The notes under the pieces: generated by a model
The model's input: the letters and a program-made list of their open reading frames with translations, nothing else
Databases searched by the model: none
Told to the model about the DNA's origin: nothing
Part shown: positions 12,401-26,013 of the stretch, piece by piece
How the letters are laid out: every line of letters begins with the position of its first letter
How positions within the stretch are numbered: position 1 is the first letter of the stretch
Position numbers and translations under genes: made by a program
NCBI GenBank assembly: GCA_013397435.1
Contig: VZRG01002924.1
Location: 1-64,000 of the forward strand
Source: Erythrocercus mccallii
Taxonomy: Eukaryota; Chordata; Aves; Passeriformes; Dicruridae
Length of the DNA: 64,000 nt
Direction of reading: 5' to 3'

Positions 12401-15400
12401 AATTTGGCAGGGAGACAAGCCAAGAGTCTCTATGAAAGCTTATAACCAAAACAGGAAAGGGAAGCGCTACTGAGAGAGCAGGAGGGCAGGAAGTAACACT
12501 TATACAGCAGGGGCGGGGAAGGGACTTTAAAGAAGAAATGTATTATTTCTTATAGCTGCTTTACTGAGCAAAAGTACAAACAATATAGATTAAGATTAGA
12601 TGTGCCGTTGTTGCCTCATTGGAGGCATGGATATTAAAAACTTCTCACGCATTTTCTCAAGGCATGGGTTCAGTGTCCAAGAAAAAGCAAAAGCAAATAA
12701 AGCTCAGACCCAGAAGAAAGAAATTGCTGTTATTCATTTATGGCACGGGCGTTTACACAGCGCAGAACCAAACCCAGGGGCCCCGGTGGTACCGAGGGCC
12801 CTGCACCACCTGGCAGCCAAGCTGGCATCCTGCTGAGGCCCAGCTCCAGCCCAAAACTTTAACTGGCACAGCATGGTGCAAATTTTATCTCTCTCATCTA
12901 CTTCAATGCCTTTTGCACATCTGCACAACTTGACCCAGAGCAGAGGACGCAGGGTGCAGACACCAAGTAACTTCCCAAAGCACCCCACAAACTGCAGAGC
13001 TTCTCAGCTCTTGAAGAACTGCTGGAAACACAGCCAGAAGCCATGATTTTACCATGGAGGCACACAGACTTCCTCTGGGAGTCAGCACCAGAGGCTCTGA
13101 AGTCTCCACTAATGAGAGTAAAACCTGCAGAGGCCTGAGGAGACCAGCCCTTAGGAGATCACACAGTTCCTGACATCCTTGCAGTGCTTTCAGAGGGCAA
13201 CATACATTTGTAAAGCCTTAGATCTGAGACGTGTAAGAAATAGGCTGAATTTGGCAAGGCACAAATTCACAAACCCTTCAGTGCAGTTTCTGCTGGGGAG
13301 CAAGGGCTGCAAATGCTGTTCCACCTAAGCAGGAGAGCAGAGCACTTTTCACCTTCACTGTTTTTCCTGTTAGAAGAAATTACTTTCATGGTCTAACTGA
13401 AAGACCTACAGAAACTACTGCTGAAGTGGCACCTAGTGAAAATATGGGTGTCAAAATCTGTCTGCTCTCACAGTTGGTAGTACATCGCCTGTTCAGCTGC
13501 TGCTTATGGTTCCTCTGCAGAAAATCTCAGTATGACTGAAGAGTTTCAGTTTTCTGATGAGGGAAGTTTAAAAGCCAACAAGAATTAAAGTTCTCACTGA
13601 CATTTAAGCACAGCTTTTTCTGTAGTGCTTTTTATTTTTTTCTCTTTTTATTTCTTTCTGTTTAATGAAGCATTTTATTATCGCTTTCTTTGGATTTCAA
13701 TTTGGCTGCATTTTCCTGACACTACATCTTTCTGCTTTGAGATCTATGCGGCAGTTGGGCACTACCTTGTTTCATTCAAAAAATCCTGCTTTTCATGAAT
13801 TTGACATTATTGGGGTCAAGTGGCAGTTCCTCTGTATAGCTCACACACTGCTTAGACTATAACTGTAGAGTTAGTCAGTGCAAAGAGTACTTTACTGCAT
13901 GTATTACAACAGGACATAACCTGAAAAATGTATCTCCAAGTAAGTACAGACACAAATCACTAATGGCCCAGATCAGCCATGCTGGCTCCACTGTTCTAGG
14001 CAGAAGATACAGGAAGATGGACTAAGCAAAGATCTCAGGAGCCTTTTTATTTCTCTGATGTCAAGTGTCTGAGACAGATATGGTCACTGATTTGGGGGGC
14101 AGGAGACAGCATTTTTGAGATAGAATAATTTCCCCATTAAACCAAGCAGATATTATTCTCCTTATACACAAGTATCAAATGCAATAACATCAGCTAGAAA
14201 ACCCTGGTTTTAAAGATTTGGTTCTCCTGAACAAACACCTTTGAGCACACCTGGAAACACCCAGCCTCCCCACTCCTGCTAGCACCATGCATGCTGAAAG
14301 CACAGCTAAGAGCAGGTCACTACTGACACATCCAATGTCACCCTAGGAAATAGTGACAGTGACTAGGACAAAGCCCAGGCAGGGCTGCCTTTCCATGCCC
14401 CTGTCATAAGCTAAATTAATTTCATTAAGCACCACAGCATACATTCCAGCAGAAGTGCCTCTAATCACCTCTCTGCATTGCTAAAATGCCTCCATGGCCC
14501 TCGACTAGAAAGGGAGCACTTAGAAGGACACAGCACTCTGTGACAAATGACACATAAGACTGAGTAGCTGACTTCTATCCAGTCCTCACAAAGAACCATA
14601 TGCTGGATAAACAGATTATTTCAGTCATGTGTTGAGATCTGTGTGAGCAGATCAGGATTCCTAAACACAGAAGCGAGGCTTTAGTTGCAATTGAGTGAAT
14701 ATTCCCATAGGTTTCCAAGCAGCACGTCCGCTGGCCATGTACTTGCCTTTCATGTTCCAAAGGCTCCCAAGTGTTATATTTGCTTTCTTTTGGAGAGTTT
14801 CATTACCAGATGAATTGTGATTTGTATAAGACAATAATGTAACGTATTTTCAATCCTTAGAGCTACAGGCTGGGCCAGAAAGGTGAGTGCCTCGGCCTCA
14901 AAATTACTCATCTCCAAACACAAAACCCAGGCTATTTTAAGAATGAAATGAAGCACTGTAGAATGTGCTGTTATTTAAAAAATAAGAATCACAATTATAA
15001 TATAAAACTGTACCCACCTAAGAGTTATTTGAAGGTAGATGTGATTAAAATATTTTTTTCTTAATAAGCATGTTTCAGACTTTCCAAATAACTATTTATA
15101 CTTATATATCTGTTTGGTTTAGTTCTGTGTTATCCTCAAAAGGCATCATGTTATATTGCACAAATTTCAAAATTTGCATACAGCAAGTCTTTCATTTGAC
15201 GATTTCATGATTAAGAAATCTGGAAGTTCCCACTGAAACGGTACACTCAAATTTCATAAAGTACAAGACAGTTTCATGAATATATGCACAAATGATATGC
15301 AACAGCATATAAAATATGCAGTTATATATTCAGATTTGTAAATCTAATTTCACAGCTGTTAATAGTCTTTGAATGTAAGACATTTCCTCATACACTGAGA

Positions 15401-18400
15401 TTTGCAACTGTTAAACATGCTGATGAGGCAAAAAAAAAAAAATTCCTTGTCCTCAGAATGTTTAACCCTGTCTGTTAATATATGCTCTTGCTCTCCCAAA
15501 TCTCTTTTTTCCATGCTCTCCACTCATTTGAAAGGAGCAAGAGAGAAACCAGACAGGAGAGTAGAATACACTTATCTACTATTAGAAGAATTAAAAATGT
15601 GCAGTGAGGTGAGGTGCCAGCTGCCGCAAAACAATTGAACCTGCACTGAGCGTATTTTACAAATTAGTCTTTTTGGGATTATTAATTTAGGATGAAGTCC
15701 CATCACTGCTGAGGCCCAAGGAAGTCTTTCCATGGATTTCAGAGGAACTCAATTTAGCCCTTTGTTTGGACCCATTCAAGTAGCGATAAATAAACATATG
15801 GCAGGAAAAAAAAATCTTTTAAAGACTACGAGTTATGCAGGATTTGGGAAGCCCTATTTTTTCCTTCTGGGAAGCCCCTGGCTCTCAAGTCATGCAGTGC
15901 CCTTTGCTAAGATGATTTCCTCTCACCCTCACTCAGCAGAGGGAACAGCCAGGACTCACCTGCTTCCAAGGAGATGTTTTGGCTGATGCAAACAGCTTAG
16001 GTATTGCCTTAAGGAAATAACTGTATTGCAAAGAATTAACTCTGTGGCTGCCTTCAATTTTCCTCTCTATAAACTGTGATGAGCAGTGGGCAGTAAGCCC
16101 AGACCCCACGGTAAGCAGCATGGAACAAGTTATAGACCATATGGAGAGAAATAAACTGCCACTTCATACACAGGGTATCTAGAATGCTTTTTTGCTTGAG
16201 TCAGCTAATTGCACATCCGCAAATCAGCACATTTATAACAAATGGACCATTATGATATCATGGGAAATCTATTTAATAAGATCAAAGTCTGCCAGGAAAA
16301 GTTCCCCTGAAATTATGAAAGTACTTACAAGTCCTGAGTGCCGGGGACATTTTACAGTCTTTATTAAACAAACATTTTCACATTGTTTCATGGCAGCTAG
16401 TGGTACCAAGTGCTGTATCTTCTGAGGCTCCATGTCAGCAGTCTCACCGCAGCCACCAGCATGGGCATCTCCCTGCTGCAGAAGGTGCAGAAGGCACCTC
16501 TGTACCTATAGTTAGAACCAGCCACACCACCCACACCTGCTCCAGCAGCAGGCAAAGAACAGCTACTGTTCCCACTAGCACCTCAGCTGAGACATACCAT
16601 CTCTTTTCTTTTCAAGAAGCTGAGGTTTACAGCATTGCAAACCCTCTTCTGTACTACGGACTTTAAAGGGTGTACTTAGCTTTTCCACATAACTTTTTTT
16701 TATGTTAAAGCTTAGCAATGCCCTTGATCTAAAGAGCCATTAGACATGGTCTGAGCGTAAACATAAACTTACTTGGGGTATCAGCAGAAAAACGTTCTCA
16801 TATTTATGTCACCAAACATATGCTATCCCCCAACATTGCTCCACTGCTGATGTATTTTCACCTTCAGCTTGCATTTTCCCTTAAACTTTAGTAAACATGA
16901 TAAGTGGTTTTAGCAGCTGTAGGCAATGGTCCTTTCAACTGCGCACATTACTTTTCTTGTAGCTCTTGATTTATGGGGTGCTCATGTAAATTTCTGGGGT
17001 TTGTATTTGAAACAAGAAATACCAACTTCACAATAGTCCCAAAGGAAGACTAGGAGCTTCCCACTCAAAACTAGCACTGCCTCAATTCTTAGCTATTTAA
17101 TGCTATCCACCATTAAGAAATGCAATTCAAGCATCATGTTTTACTGAACAGATAAGATATGTTGAACATCATGAGACACCTCTGTCCCATGTTGGGACAC
17201 AAACCTTTCACAGACACATGGGTGGGTGAGGTACAGCCCAGCAGGTGTGAAGACAAGGAGAGGATTTCTGATGTAAGGGATGCTGGAGTAAAGAAAAGGC
17301 ACGTAAACACAGCTTAAGAGACTGGAGGGGAAGCAGCTGACCAAAAACCAATCAGAAATCACACATAATTGTATTTTTATCACTTGAAGTTCTCTAAAGG
17401 CATGTGCCTGTCTGATGTTCAGGTCAAATAATTTGATATTCATTGGGAAAGCACTTTTCAAGATAGCTACCCCATCCCTAAAAAGCAAGAGCTTAAAGTG
17501 AAGGTTGTGCAGGCTCTAGAAGGCTAGGTTCACACCAAGATGAAGAACGCCTGGCCTTGTTTCTAGCCTTGTTTCTGATATTTCTGTTTCTTGGAATAGG
17601 ACAGGTTGGAAATAATAGCTGACTTATAGGCACAGGGAAACTTCAACTTGCAGAAGGATCCCTAAAGGTGGAATGGGTACAGTTATGTCAACTCACCATG
17701 CCTTTCACTGCCATGTAACACAACGTGGGGAATACATGCAGGGCAGGTCTCTCCTGTAACAACAGTAAAGCATCCATATTCCTTCCACATTTTTTCATGT
17801 CTTACAATATTCCCTTACAGCATTTAACAGGATACTGAGATAGTTTTTCATGAATCAATACTTGCTTTATCCTTACTGAAGTTGGTGGCAAAACTCCTAT
17901 TAGCAATTAGCCATTCCAGCTGCAGCAGAAACTTTTATATCATCTATGTAATCAGTTAGGCAGTAGAACAAGGTAAATTACACTGGTCTGTTGAAGCTCC
18001 ATCTTAAATCCAGTGTTTGCAGTGAGGGACAATGAATGTGGCCCCAATATTTGCAGATATACTTTGGCTGGAAAGAATAACAAATCATTGCTGGGCCCAA
18101 AGAACAAGCTGCACAACTGAGTCATAGTGTCAGTTTAGATTGAGTATCTTCATTCTGATAACAAGTGAACATTGCAGATCTGACTGTTTGTAGTATTCTA
18201 TCATGGAAAAGGTGAAACCCTCTTCAAGGTGGGTAGAAAATGGCACCAAATGTCAATAAAGTCTGCTCAAAAATCTGTATTAATTGTGGTAATTAGTGTG
18301 GGAGGATGTCTCCTAAATTTCACAAGAAGAATAATTTTAAGATTATTTAAGTAAAAAAACCCCACAAGGACAGCTAGCAAATGGAGATGTGTAGTAGGCA

Positions 18401-21120
18401 AATCCTTTGTCCAAAGCTACTAATACCTATTAAAACAAAAATTATCCTGGCAGTCTCTTCTTTTCCCCCTTTCTCTCCTTCAATTATTTATTAGCAAAGA
18501 ATTTTCCCATTGCCTGGCAGATAAAAAGATTTTCTGACTGCCAAAACTGAAACAGTATTCTTGAGCACATTTGTGCACCAGACTTGTTTGTGCACAATGT
18601 TTGTCAAATAATGGCAGAAGTATTCTTGCTTTACCATGATTTTTATCCTTTTTCTCCTAGCAACCTCCCCCCCTTATCTCTTCCAAAATTATTTTCTTGA
18701 CTGTGTTATGTCCTCTATGAGTTTCTCATCACCATGCAGGGACACCATAAAGTGCCACTTCTCAGGAGTTGGGCATCTATAAACACGTACAAGTTGGCAG
18801 CAAAGTGCTGCTCAGCCTGGCTGTGTCCTGCCTTTGCCTCACAAAGGACACCTGATTGAATCATTCTCCTCTCCATCCACTTGGTGAGTGTCGTAAAACA
18901 CTGACTTTCATTCCTCTGTCAAACTAGGCTGACACTTCTGAATCTCCTGGTCAGCTACTGGAAGGGTAGTAGAGAGAAGGAAGAGGATGGGCAGACAGAG
19001 AGGTGAAGCAACTGCATAAACCTTATTTTGTTAGGAGAGCAAACTACAAACAGATTGGTAGGGAGGGTCTCTCAAAGAACCTCTGCTCACCTCCACTGGT
19101 ACCCTCACCAGCTTGTCCATCTGATGACCACCAAACCCTCCACAATGGCATACACAGTTCCTTTCAAAATCAGCATCAGAATTACAGGCTTTTTCCAAAA
19201 GTAGAACTTTCCAGTTGTTTGGCTTTTTTTTCACTGTCTAAAACATGTAGGGGTTTTGTCAGCACTTCAGATTTGTCAAAAGATAACCCTTCCATCCAAA
19301 GCTTAACATAAATGTATAGCCCTTGAGCCATTACACAGACTGGGACTGTTCAACAACCTCTATCTGTGTCAAGATGTGCTTTTCATAATAATACCTCGGG
19401 TTTATTATAACAGGACTGAAATATTTGAAACTGTCCTTTTGCATTATTGATACAATATTTTGCGGAAAAAAATAAAAAGAGACATTAAAATCACTCACAA
19501 GTTGACAAATTACAGAAAGGACAGGTAAGAGAAAGGATATAGAAAATGGGAAAAGTGTCAGTAGAACCTCAGCTCACTGTTCCTTCTAATGGCTTTTTGA
19601 ACCTTCTACAGATCTCCCAGGATCACAAATTCAGGACTGAGGCAAGGTCATGGAGGATTACTAGGGAGTAAGATAACAGTGCATCTTCCATTGGGCCAGT
19701 GTTACGGCATTCCAGCCTCTACAGTAATGCTAAAAAACCACAGCCAAGGGGGATCAAAAGGCAAACTCCTCTTTCAAGTGCATCAACCAATATTTTTCAA
19801 TCCCAACAAGAATATGGAAAGCAGCATTCAAAGCTGCATTATGATTAAATTGTTAATTTAAAAAACCCAAAACAACACAAGAGTTTTGAAAGATTTAATA
19901 AATTGCCATTCCCTTGGATGTCTTGCCCTACATCACACCCTAGGTTTCTCTCTAGGCCTCAAAGGGCTTATCAAAATCAGAAGTGCTACAGAGCCCTGCA
20001 GTCAGTTCACAGCAAGATCTCTCACAGAGAACTTTGTAACTGGTGTGTTATCATCTGAGCAATGTTGCAGTGTTATTTGGTCTGCGGAAACCAACTCCCC
20101 AAAGTGCAAACAGAATAGAAACCAAGCAAAGCTCTCAATTGTCTCTTGGGCTGCACACTCAGTTTAGGCAATTGCAGCTTACTGGATAAAGCACTGACCT
20201 CCGAGAGCCCCAGTCAATCCAGCTCATGTTCCCATGAACAGCACTGGAACTGGGTTAGGGAGCACAGGCTTCAAAGAACCATTTTCCTTAGAACTGATGG
20301 CATTTTTTGCCATGAACCCTTCTTCTTCAATATTTCTGCGTTCGTTGCCTGTCTCATTTCTTTTTGCTTAGGCTAACTGGCTTCTAACATCAAGACCATG
20401 GTCCTTATTCGCTTAATAAGAAAACCACAGCTGGAAATCAGACCATGGGTACGGGGAACTCTCTCCTGAAATACATGCTAAGTGAAAACAGAACTTCTCT
20501 ACCTCACTCTGATGGTATAGTGGCCTACACAGGGAATGGTTTCCAGCTCCCAGCTTGTCAGACTGTTGCCTGGTTTTCCATCCCTCCTCACACCTTTTCT
20601 GGATAGAGGTGTTTTGCTCTTCAGTACTCGTCCCATCTGCCCCAGAATGTAAGAGCTATGAATTGGTGTGCCAGCACAGCCAGATGCCTCATTCTTCTCG
20701 GTCTTTCACTGCCACTGCCACTTAGGGTTAGGTTCACACCATTTTAAAAATTAGAATAAGAATAAAACATGCTGATAAAGAGGTTTTCTACATCTTGCTT
20801 TCTATGCAAGCTCTCTTGGTCTGTGCCATGCCTGAGGCAATGTGCACACTGTTGCCATGCTCAGTGCCCAGCTCTGATTTTGGAGTCTCAAAGCACTGCA
20901 GTTTTTAATAGAACCCCTCCAGAAAACAGGCAGAATACTTCTCACTCAGCAGCATGTACCTCCACACTCACCAAACTGGCTCTGGGACCCAACACTCCCT
21001 GCTACATCAGTACCATCAGTACTTGCTTTGTTAGCTGAGGCTGGGTCAACTAAAAAGCCTCTGGATGAGCATAAGGTTCAGAAAAGATAGGAGCTTGTTG
21101 CAAATTCCATTTTACTGGTG

Positions 21121-21205
21121 CTATTCTATTCTATTCTATTCTATTCTATTCTATTCTATTCTATTCTATTCCATTCCATTCCATTCCATTCCATTCCATT
21201 CTATT
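21121..21205 (+). repeat. Compound pentanucleotide microsatellite
   Basis: Ten perfect CTATT units (21,121-21,170) are followed by six perfect CCATT units (21,171-21,200) and one more CTATT. The two blocks differ by a single base per unit. It lies in intron 1, about 17 kb upstream of EVL exon 2. Confidence 0.98.
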
Positions 21206-23847
21206 TACACCCATTCAAGACAGTTTTGGGGATCAGTCTTTTCAAACTTAGCATCACCACAGGGTGATCTCAATCAGATGCCAAAAAGGAGACTTATGCT
21301 TTAAATGTGTCTGTGTTTGTCTTAGGCCACAGACATTATGCAAGATGGAGTTGAGTGGATGGAGCCCCTTTGCCCTGGGCAACAGAAACCATGAGCAGAG
21401 CAGTCCATGGCTGGAAGCAGTGTGGTACCCTCCTTGCAGGTCCAGAGAGGGGAGGCAGACCATGGTTTTATCAGGAGCAATTAATAGTGGCCTCTTGATT
21501 TAGTTGGTTGCATAAATGTAGAAAGGAAAAGGGAGTGTGATGAAAACCCTTGGAGGTCTCTCAGGAGTCTCCTCTGCTGGAATGGAAACTTTCTGAAACC
21601 AGAGGAAGAGGGCATAGTCCCTCTGTACAGCCATGACACCAAAGAGCCAGGAAGAGGAGGGCTGGCTGAATGACTGGAGACAATGAGAGGGGGTTTGTAG
21701 ACTTAGATTTTCCTTCACTTTTTCATCTGTACATTTTATAAACACTTGCAATTCTATCATCCACTTCAGCTGTTACAAATAAGTACCTTCACTTACATTT
21801 TGACATAACCCAGCTTGAGACAAGGTTAGTTTCCAGGTGCCACACAGTGCTCCTCAAGCTAAATTACGGCTCTGTTTATAACTGTGAAGCTTTAATGAGC
21901 ACCCAGCTCATTATAATAAAGCATAACACAGCGTGCAGTGAAGTGTGCCTTCAGAGATGTGTGGAGCTGTGTGAGAGCCAGCACTGCAGGGTGAGGAGAG
22001 AGAGAAATGCTTCCTTCTGAGCAGGGTTACCAGCAAATACCAGGGTACAGCCAGCGTGGCTAGCACTGTATCTTCAGTGGGAAACCTGTGGAGATTCAGG
22101 TTTCCAAAACAGTAGAACTCCCCAGCTCATTCCTAAAGCTACAGGCCTACTTGGTGGCCATCCGTGACCCTCTCTGTTCAGAGGAACAGAGAGCATCAAT
22201 TTGACCAAGAGTCAGGGTAGCCCTCAGGAAACAGTTGTACCGAGTCAATAGGAGCCAAACTATTATGCAAACTAAGAAACTTATATTTATGTATGATTGC
22301 CATGTTAAACTTGTTTTATGCACACACAACAATCACAATTATTTCATGCTTTTCATCTGCAATGCTATGGTGCACATATAAGGACATCGTTATTCTGGAG
22401 AAAAAAAGAGTTTTTCAGTCTTAGTCTTTCAGTTCATATTCAATACAAAGTGGAAAACCTAATTGAAAGTCATTAATTCATAGGTCTGTGCTGCAGTAAT
22501 GAAAACAAATTAAGCCCAAGTCCATTATTTCAGTTTTATTTGGTTTTCAGCAATAAGACTGGGATTTCTAAATATATGTTAGGTAACACTCTAAAATCCA
22601 ACAGAGACTTGGCACCTGGTATCTTGTATCTGGGCTTCATTATAGGAGCAGTGTTTATGTTGGATGTGTGTTGGATGGTTTAATTCCAGCCTACTGAAGA
22701 GCAGCCTCCAGGTCATAGATCTGCTGCAGCTAATTTGGCAGAAGCAGCACTGTCTCTTCAGAGAAGGGCAACATAAATCTGCAAATACAGCTTCTGTCTG
22801 GGATAATGAAGAGCTTTAATTTTCTGCAGAATGACAGTCACTGAGCAAATGCAAAAAACCCCAAACCAAATAACAAAAGCCCCCAAAGAGCCACAGTAGT
22901 AAAGCACAGATCCTCCAACACACGGAAAATCTCCAGAGCTTCAACTCCCCTGAGATGTCAGCACTGTGCTGGGGCACAGCAGAAAGAGAGACTTTTTTCT
23001 CTGTAACACTGCAAGCATTTTCAGCCATTTCAGGTTTCCACCTACCAATTCAATGTGATGAACCTTCCCCCCTCTAGCATGTTTCAGCACCTTGCAGGGG
23101 TGTTCAGGAGGTGGTTTCTTTTCCCAGATAACCCTGGGAAAGGCAAAGCACTTGAGCACTGCTTTTGGCAGGCAGCAGTGGGAAGGCAGCAGGCAGAGCC
23201 CTCCACACCATTCTCTTGTGGAAGAAGGAGAAAATCCCTGCCCAAACCCCAGGGACCAATTACAGGCAATTCCTCAGACAAGGCAGCCCCAGACAAACAA
23301 GAGATACCCAGCAGTGCCACAAGGCTTTGGGCATACTGCGTGTTCAGGGTGGATTAGAGGAGGGATGATGGAATACTGTCCTTTCTGCTCTCCATGTGCT
23401 TCAGGTTTGCCAGAGGGTAGAGGAGAATGAATATTTCATCTGTAAAGAGTCACCATGCTGATCTGTGTGGTGGCACATGGCATTGTAGGGAAATGGGCAG
23501 GAGAAAGGAAGCACAAGTGGCTATGCCAAATGCTAATGAGAACAAAACACAGAGAAACAATACCCAAAGCATTTACTGTCCATCTTTGCATATTGGCACT
23601 GTTCTTCAACGTGCTTGTCTCTGAGAAGGAAAGATTGCTGTCAGCTCCTCTCTACTACTGGCACTCTCTTTCCAGAGAAACAACTATCTGAATTAAAGCA
23701 TATACACTAGCTCATGCCAGTGTTAGCTTATTTGACTATTAATTACTCTAAGGAAAAATCCTGCTGTTCTGAAATCTGAGAATTTCCACAGGCGACTCAC
23801 CAACTACTTATCCACTAAAACCCAAGATGACAAAGACAAAAAATGGT

Positions 23848-23930
23848 ATATTAAAAAATCGGTTTATTAAAAATATATTTAAATAAAATTTTAATTTTTA
23901 AAAAAAATTAAAATAAAATTTTAAACCCAT
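23848..23930 (+). repeat. AT-rich low-complexity tract
   Basis: Nearly pure A+T apart from a CGG at the left. AAATAAAATTTTAA is present twice, 30 bp apart (23,881 and 23,911), with partly self-complementary sequence between. Confidence 0.9.
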
Positions 23931-25989
23931 AGTCTATTTTAAAATAACTTTCTATGTATTACCATAATGCAATTTCAGTTTTGTGAGATGCATATTGCAT
24001 TGGAAGAGATGCAATCAAAGACATCAGAAAAACAAATGGGATGATCTGTAAATATCAATCATATTTTTTCAGATATTCAAGACAAATAATATTTTCTTGA
24101 TCTTAAATGGAAGATTTATGATTATGGGAATTATGCTAAATCCTACTTAAAAATGAATCAGAAAAGGCAAAACCAAACTGGTGCCTCCAGCAGAGAACCC
24201 AAATGAGGACGATGGCAATTTTTCTTTGCATCAGTTTTAAGGGATAACACTGTATTTCTCTGCTTTGATAACCTTCTTCAACTTCCAGTACTATTATAAT
24301 TTAAATTCTCTGGAAACCTACATTTCTTGTGTTTGAATAAAACTAAAGCAATGCCCTCTCTCACACTGGCCAGACCTGCGGCGAGCTGGGATGGCTGGGG
24401 AGGGTTTGCTTTGCAGCTCAGGCAGAGGCTGAATCAGTGGAGGGACAATCTCTTCTGTGTATTCCCCTTTCTGCAGTCAGCAAAAAAAGCCCCATACTGA
24501 AAACAGCATTTGTAGGTAGCCACAGGATAAAACAAACGTCAGAAACATAAATCAGGCTTAACAAAGGAGCTTCTTCATAACATGGCTAATGGCTCACGTT
24601 CCTGCACAGACAAAGACACTGTTTGACCTACTGCTCTAATTAGAGGAGTAGTGATGTTGACATTTGTGTTGTATAAAGCAGACATGTTAACAGCCAGAGG
24701 GAAAGCTGTCAGTGCCTCTAAAGATCACAGCATTCATGGCAATGCACGATTCAGCCTTTAAATATTCAAATAATCAATTCAATGCTTAATTTCTTTTACT
24801 GATAATAAGAAACAACTCCCAAATCAGAAAAAAACCCAAACCAAACTAAAACACACCAAAAACCAACCCCAACATCAATCAGTGTTAATGCTGAGAGATT
24901 AACAGGCAATACATGAATAAGTTTTATTCTGCCGAGTATAGTGTTTCCTTTCAGGTTTATATAATCTAGTTTCGTCATGAAGAAACACAAGCAATTTATA
25001 CTCTCTGGGCTTTTCACTTTCTATTAAAATAATACCAGCCACCAGAGACTGAGGTTTGCACATTCATATGCGTCAGGTGTACCAAAGCAGGAAAACGGAT
25101 ACCACTGCTCATTTATAAATACATGAAATGTGTTTTAATTTAACTCTGATCTTTTGCATCCCATTCCCTTGACATGAGGTGCACCATTGCAACAGACAGG
25201 CAGTTCATGTCTTACAGATCAGAAGCCCTGCAGTAAATCCTCTCTGTGAGTGCCCAAGTACCCCAGAATGACAGCGAGCCCTTAGTGCTGCAGATCAATT
25301 AGCTCCAAACCCCTCCCAGATTTTTTTCCCAAGATATTGATGTTCTCAAGCCCACTTTTACTCCAGGTGACGCTTAACACAAAGTACAACAGACTGACAG
25401 AAGGATTTGTACTGCAGTCCAAGACCAAACTCTCCACTCTCAGACCTCTATCCCGAGAAAAGGAGTCAGGCACAGAGATGGAGAGAGGCTCAGCATCATT
25501 CATCACATCCCACAACATGATGCTGGCTTGACAGAACCCATCCTGGACACTTTTAGAGCCTGTTTTGTAATTAATTTCTGTAAGTGGATAATTGACTCAT
25601 TAAGCTGAATCAGAGCAATATGATAATGCACAAAGCAAAAATGTGGCTATTATTTATCTCGCTGTTCAGTCCAGCCTTCAAAGCCACTTCAATACAATTG
25701 CTACAGCCAATGACTTCTGAAGGAAACAATTTAACATGGCAGTCACTGTTCTGTCCAAGCTTTAAAAAAGTTAAGAAAAATGAAATTTACAATGGTATAC
25801 ATTTTGTTTACATGTAGATTGCACAAAATGTTTCCCATTCCTTTCTTACTGTTTTTAATTTTTTCCCCAGCTTTTAAAGACTGTTCCACTTTGCTTTGCA
25901 TGACATCCCATGTGGCCAGTATTGCTCTAAGGGAAGGCATGTGAAGATCATCCCTCTTCCCCTACAGCTCCAGACACAGCACAAGGATA

Positions 25990-26013
25990 TTTATATATAT
26001 GTGTGTGTGTGTG
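25990..26013 (+). repeat. TA/GT dinucleotide microsatellite
   Basis: A short TA run passes directly into seven GT units. Confidence 0.9.

Larger units (their letters stand above)
3683..21120. other. Intron 1, exon 2-proximal stretch
   Basis: About 17 kb of mainly unique noncoding sequence. Apart from small homopolymers and the short tandem repeats at 4.3, 4.9 and 9.4 kb, I see no repeat I can name. The longest open frame, 203 codons on the minus strand at 7,551-8,162, has no recognisable motif. Confidence 0.75.
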
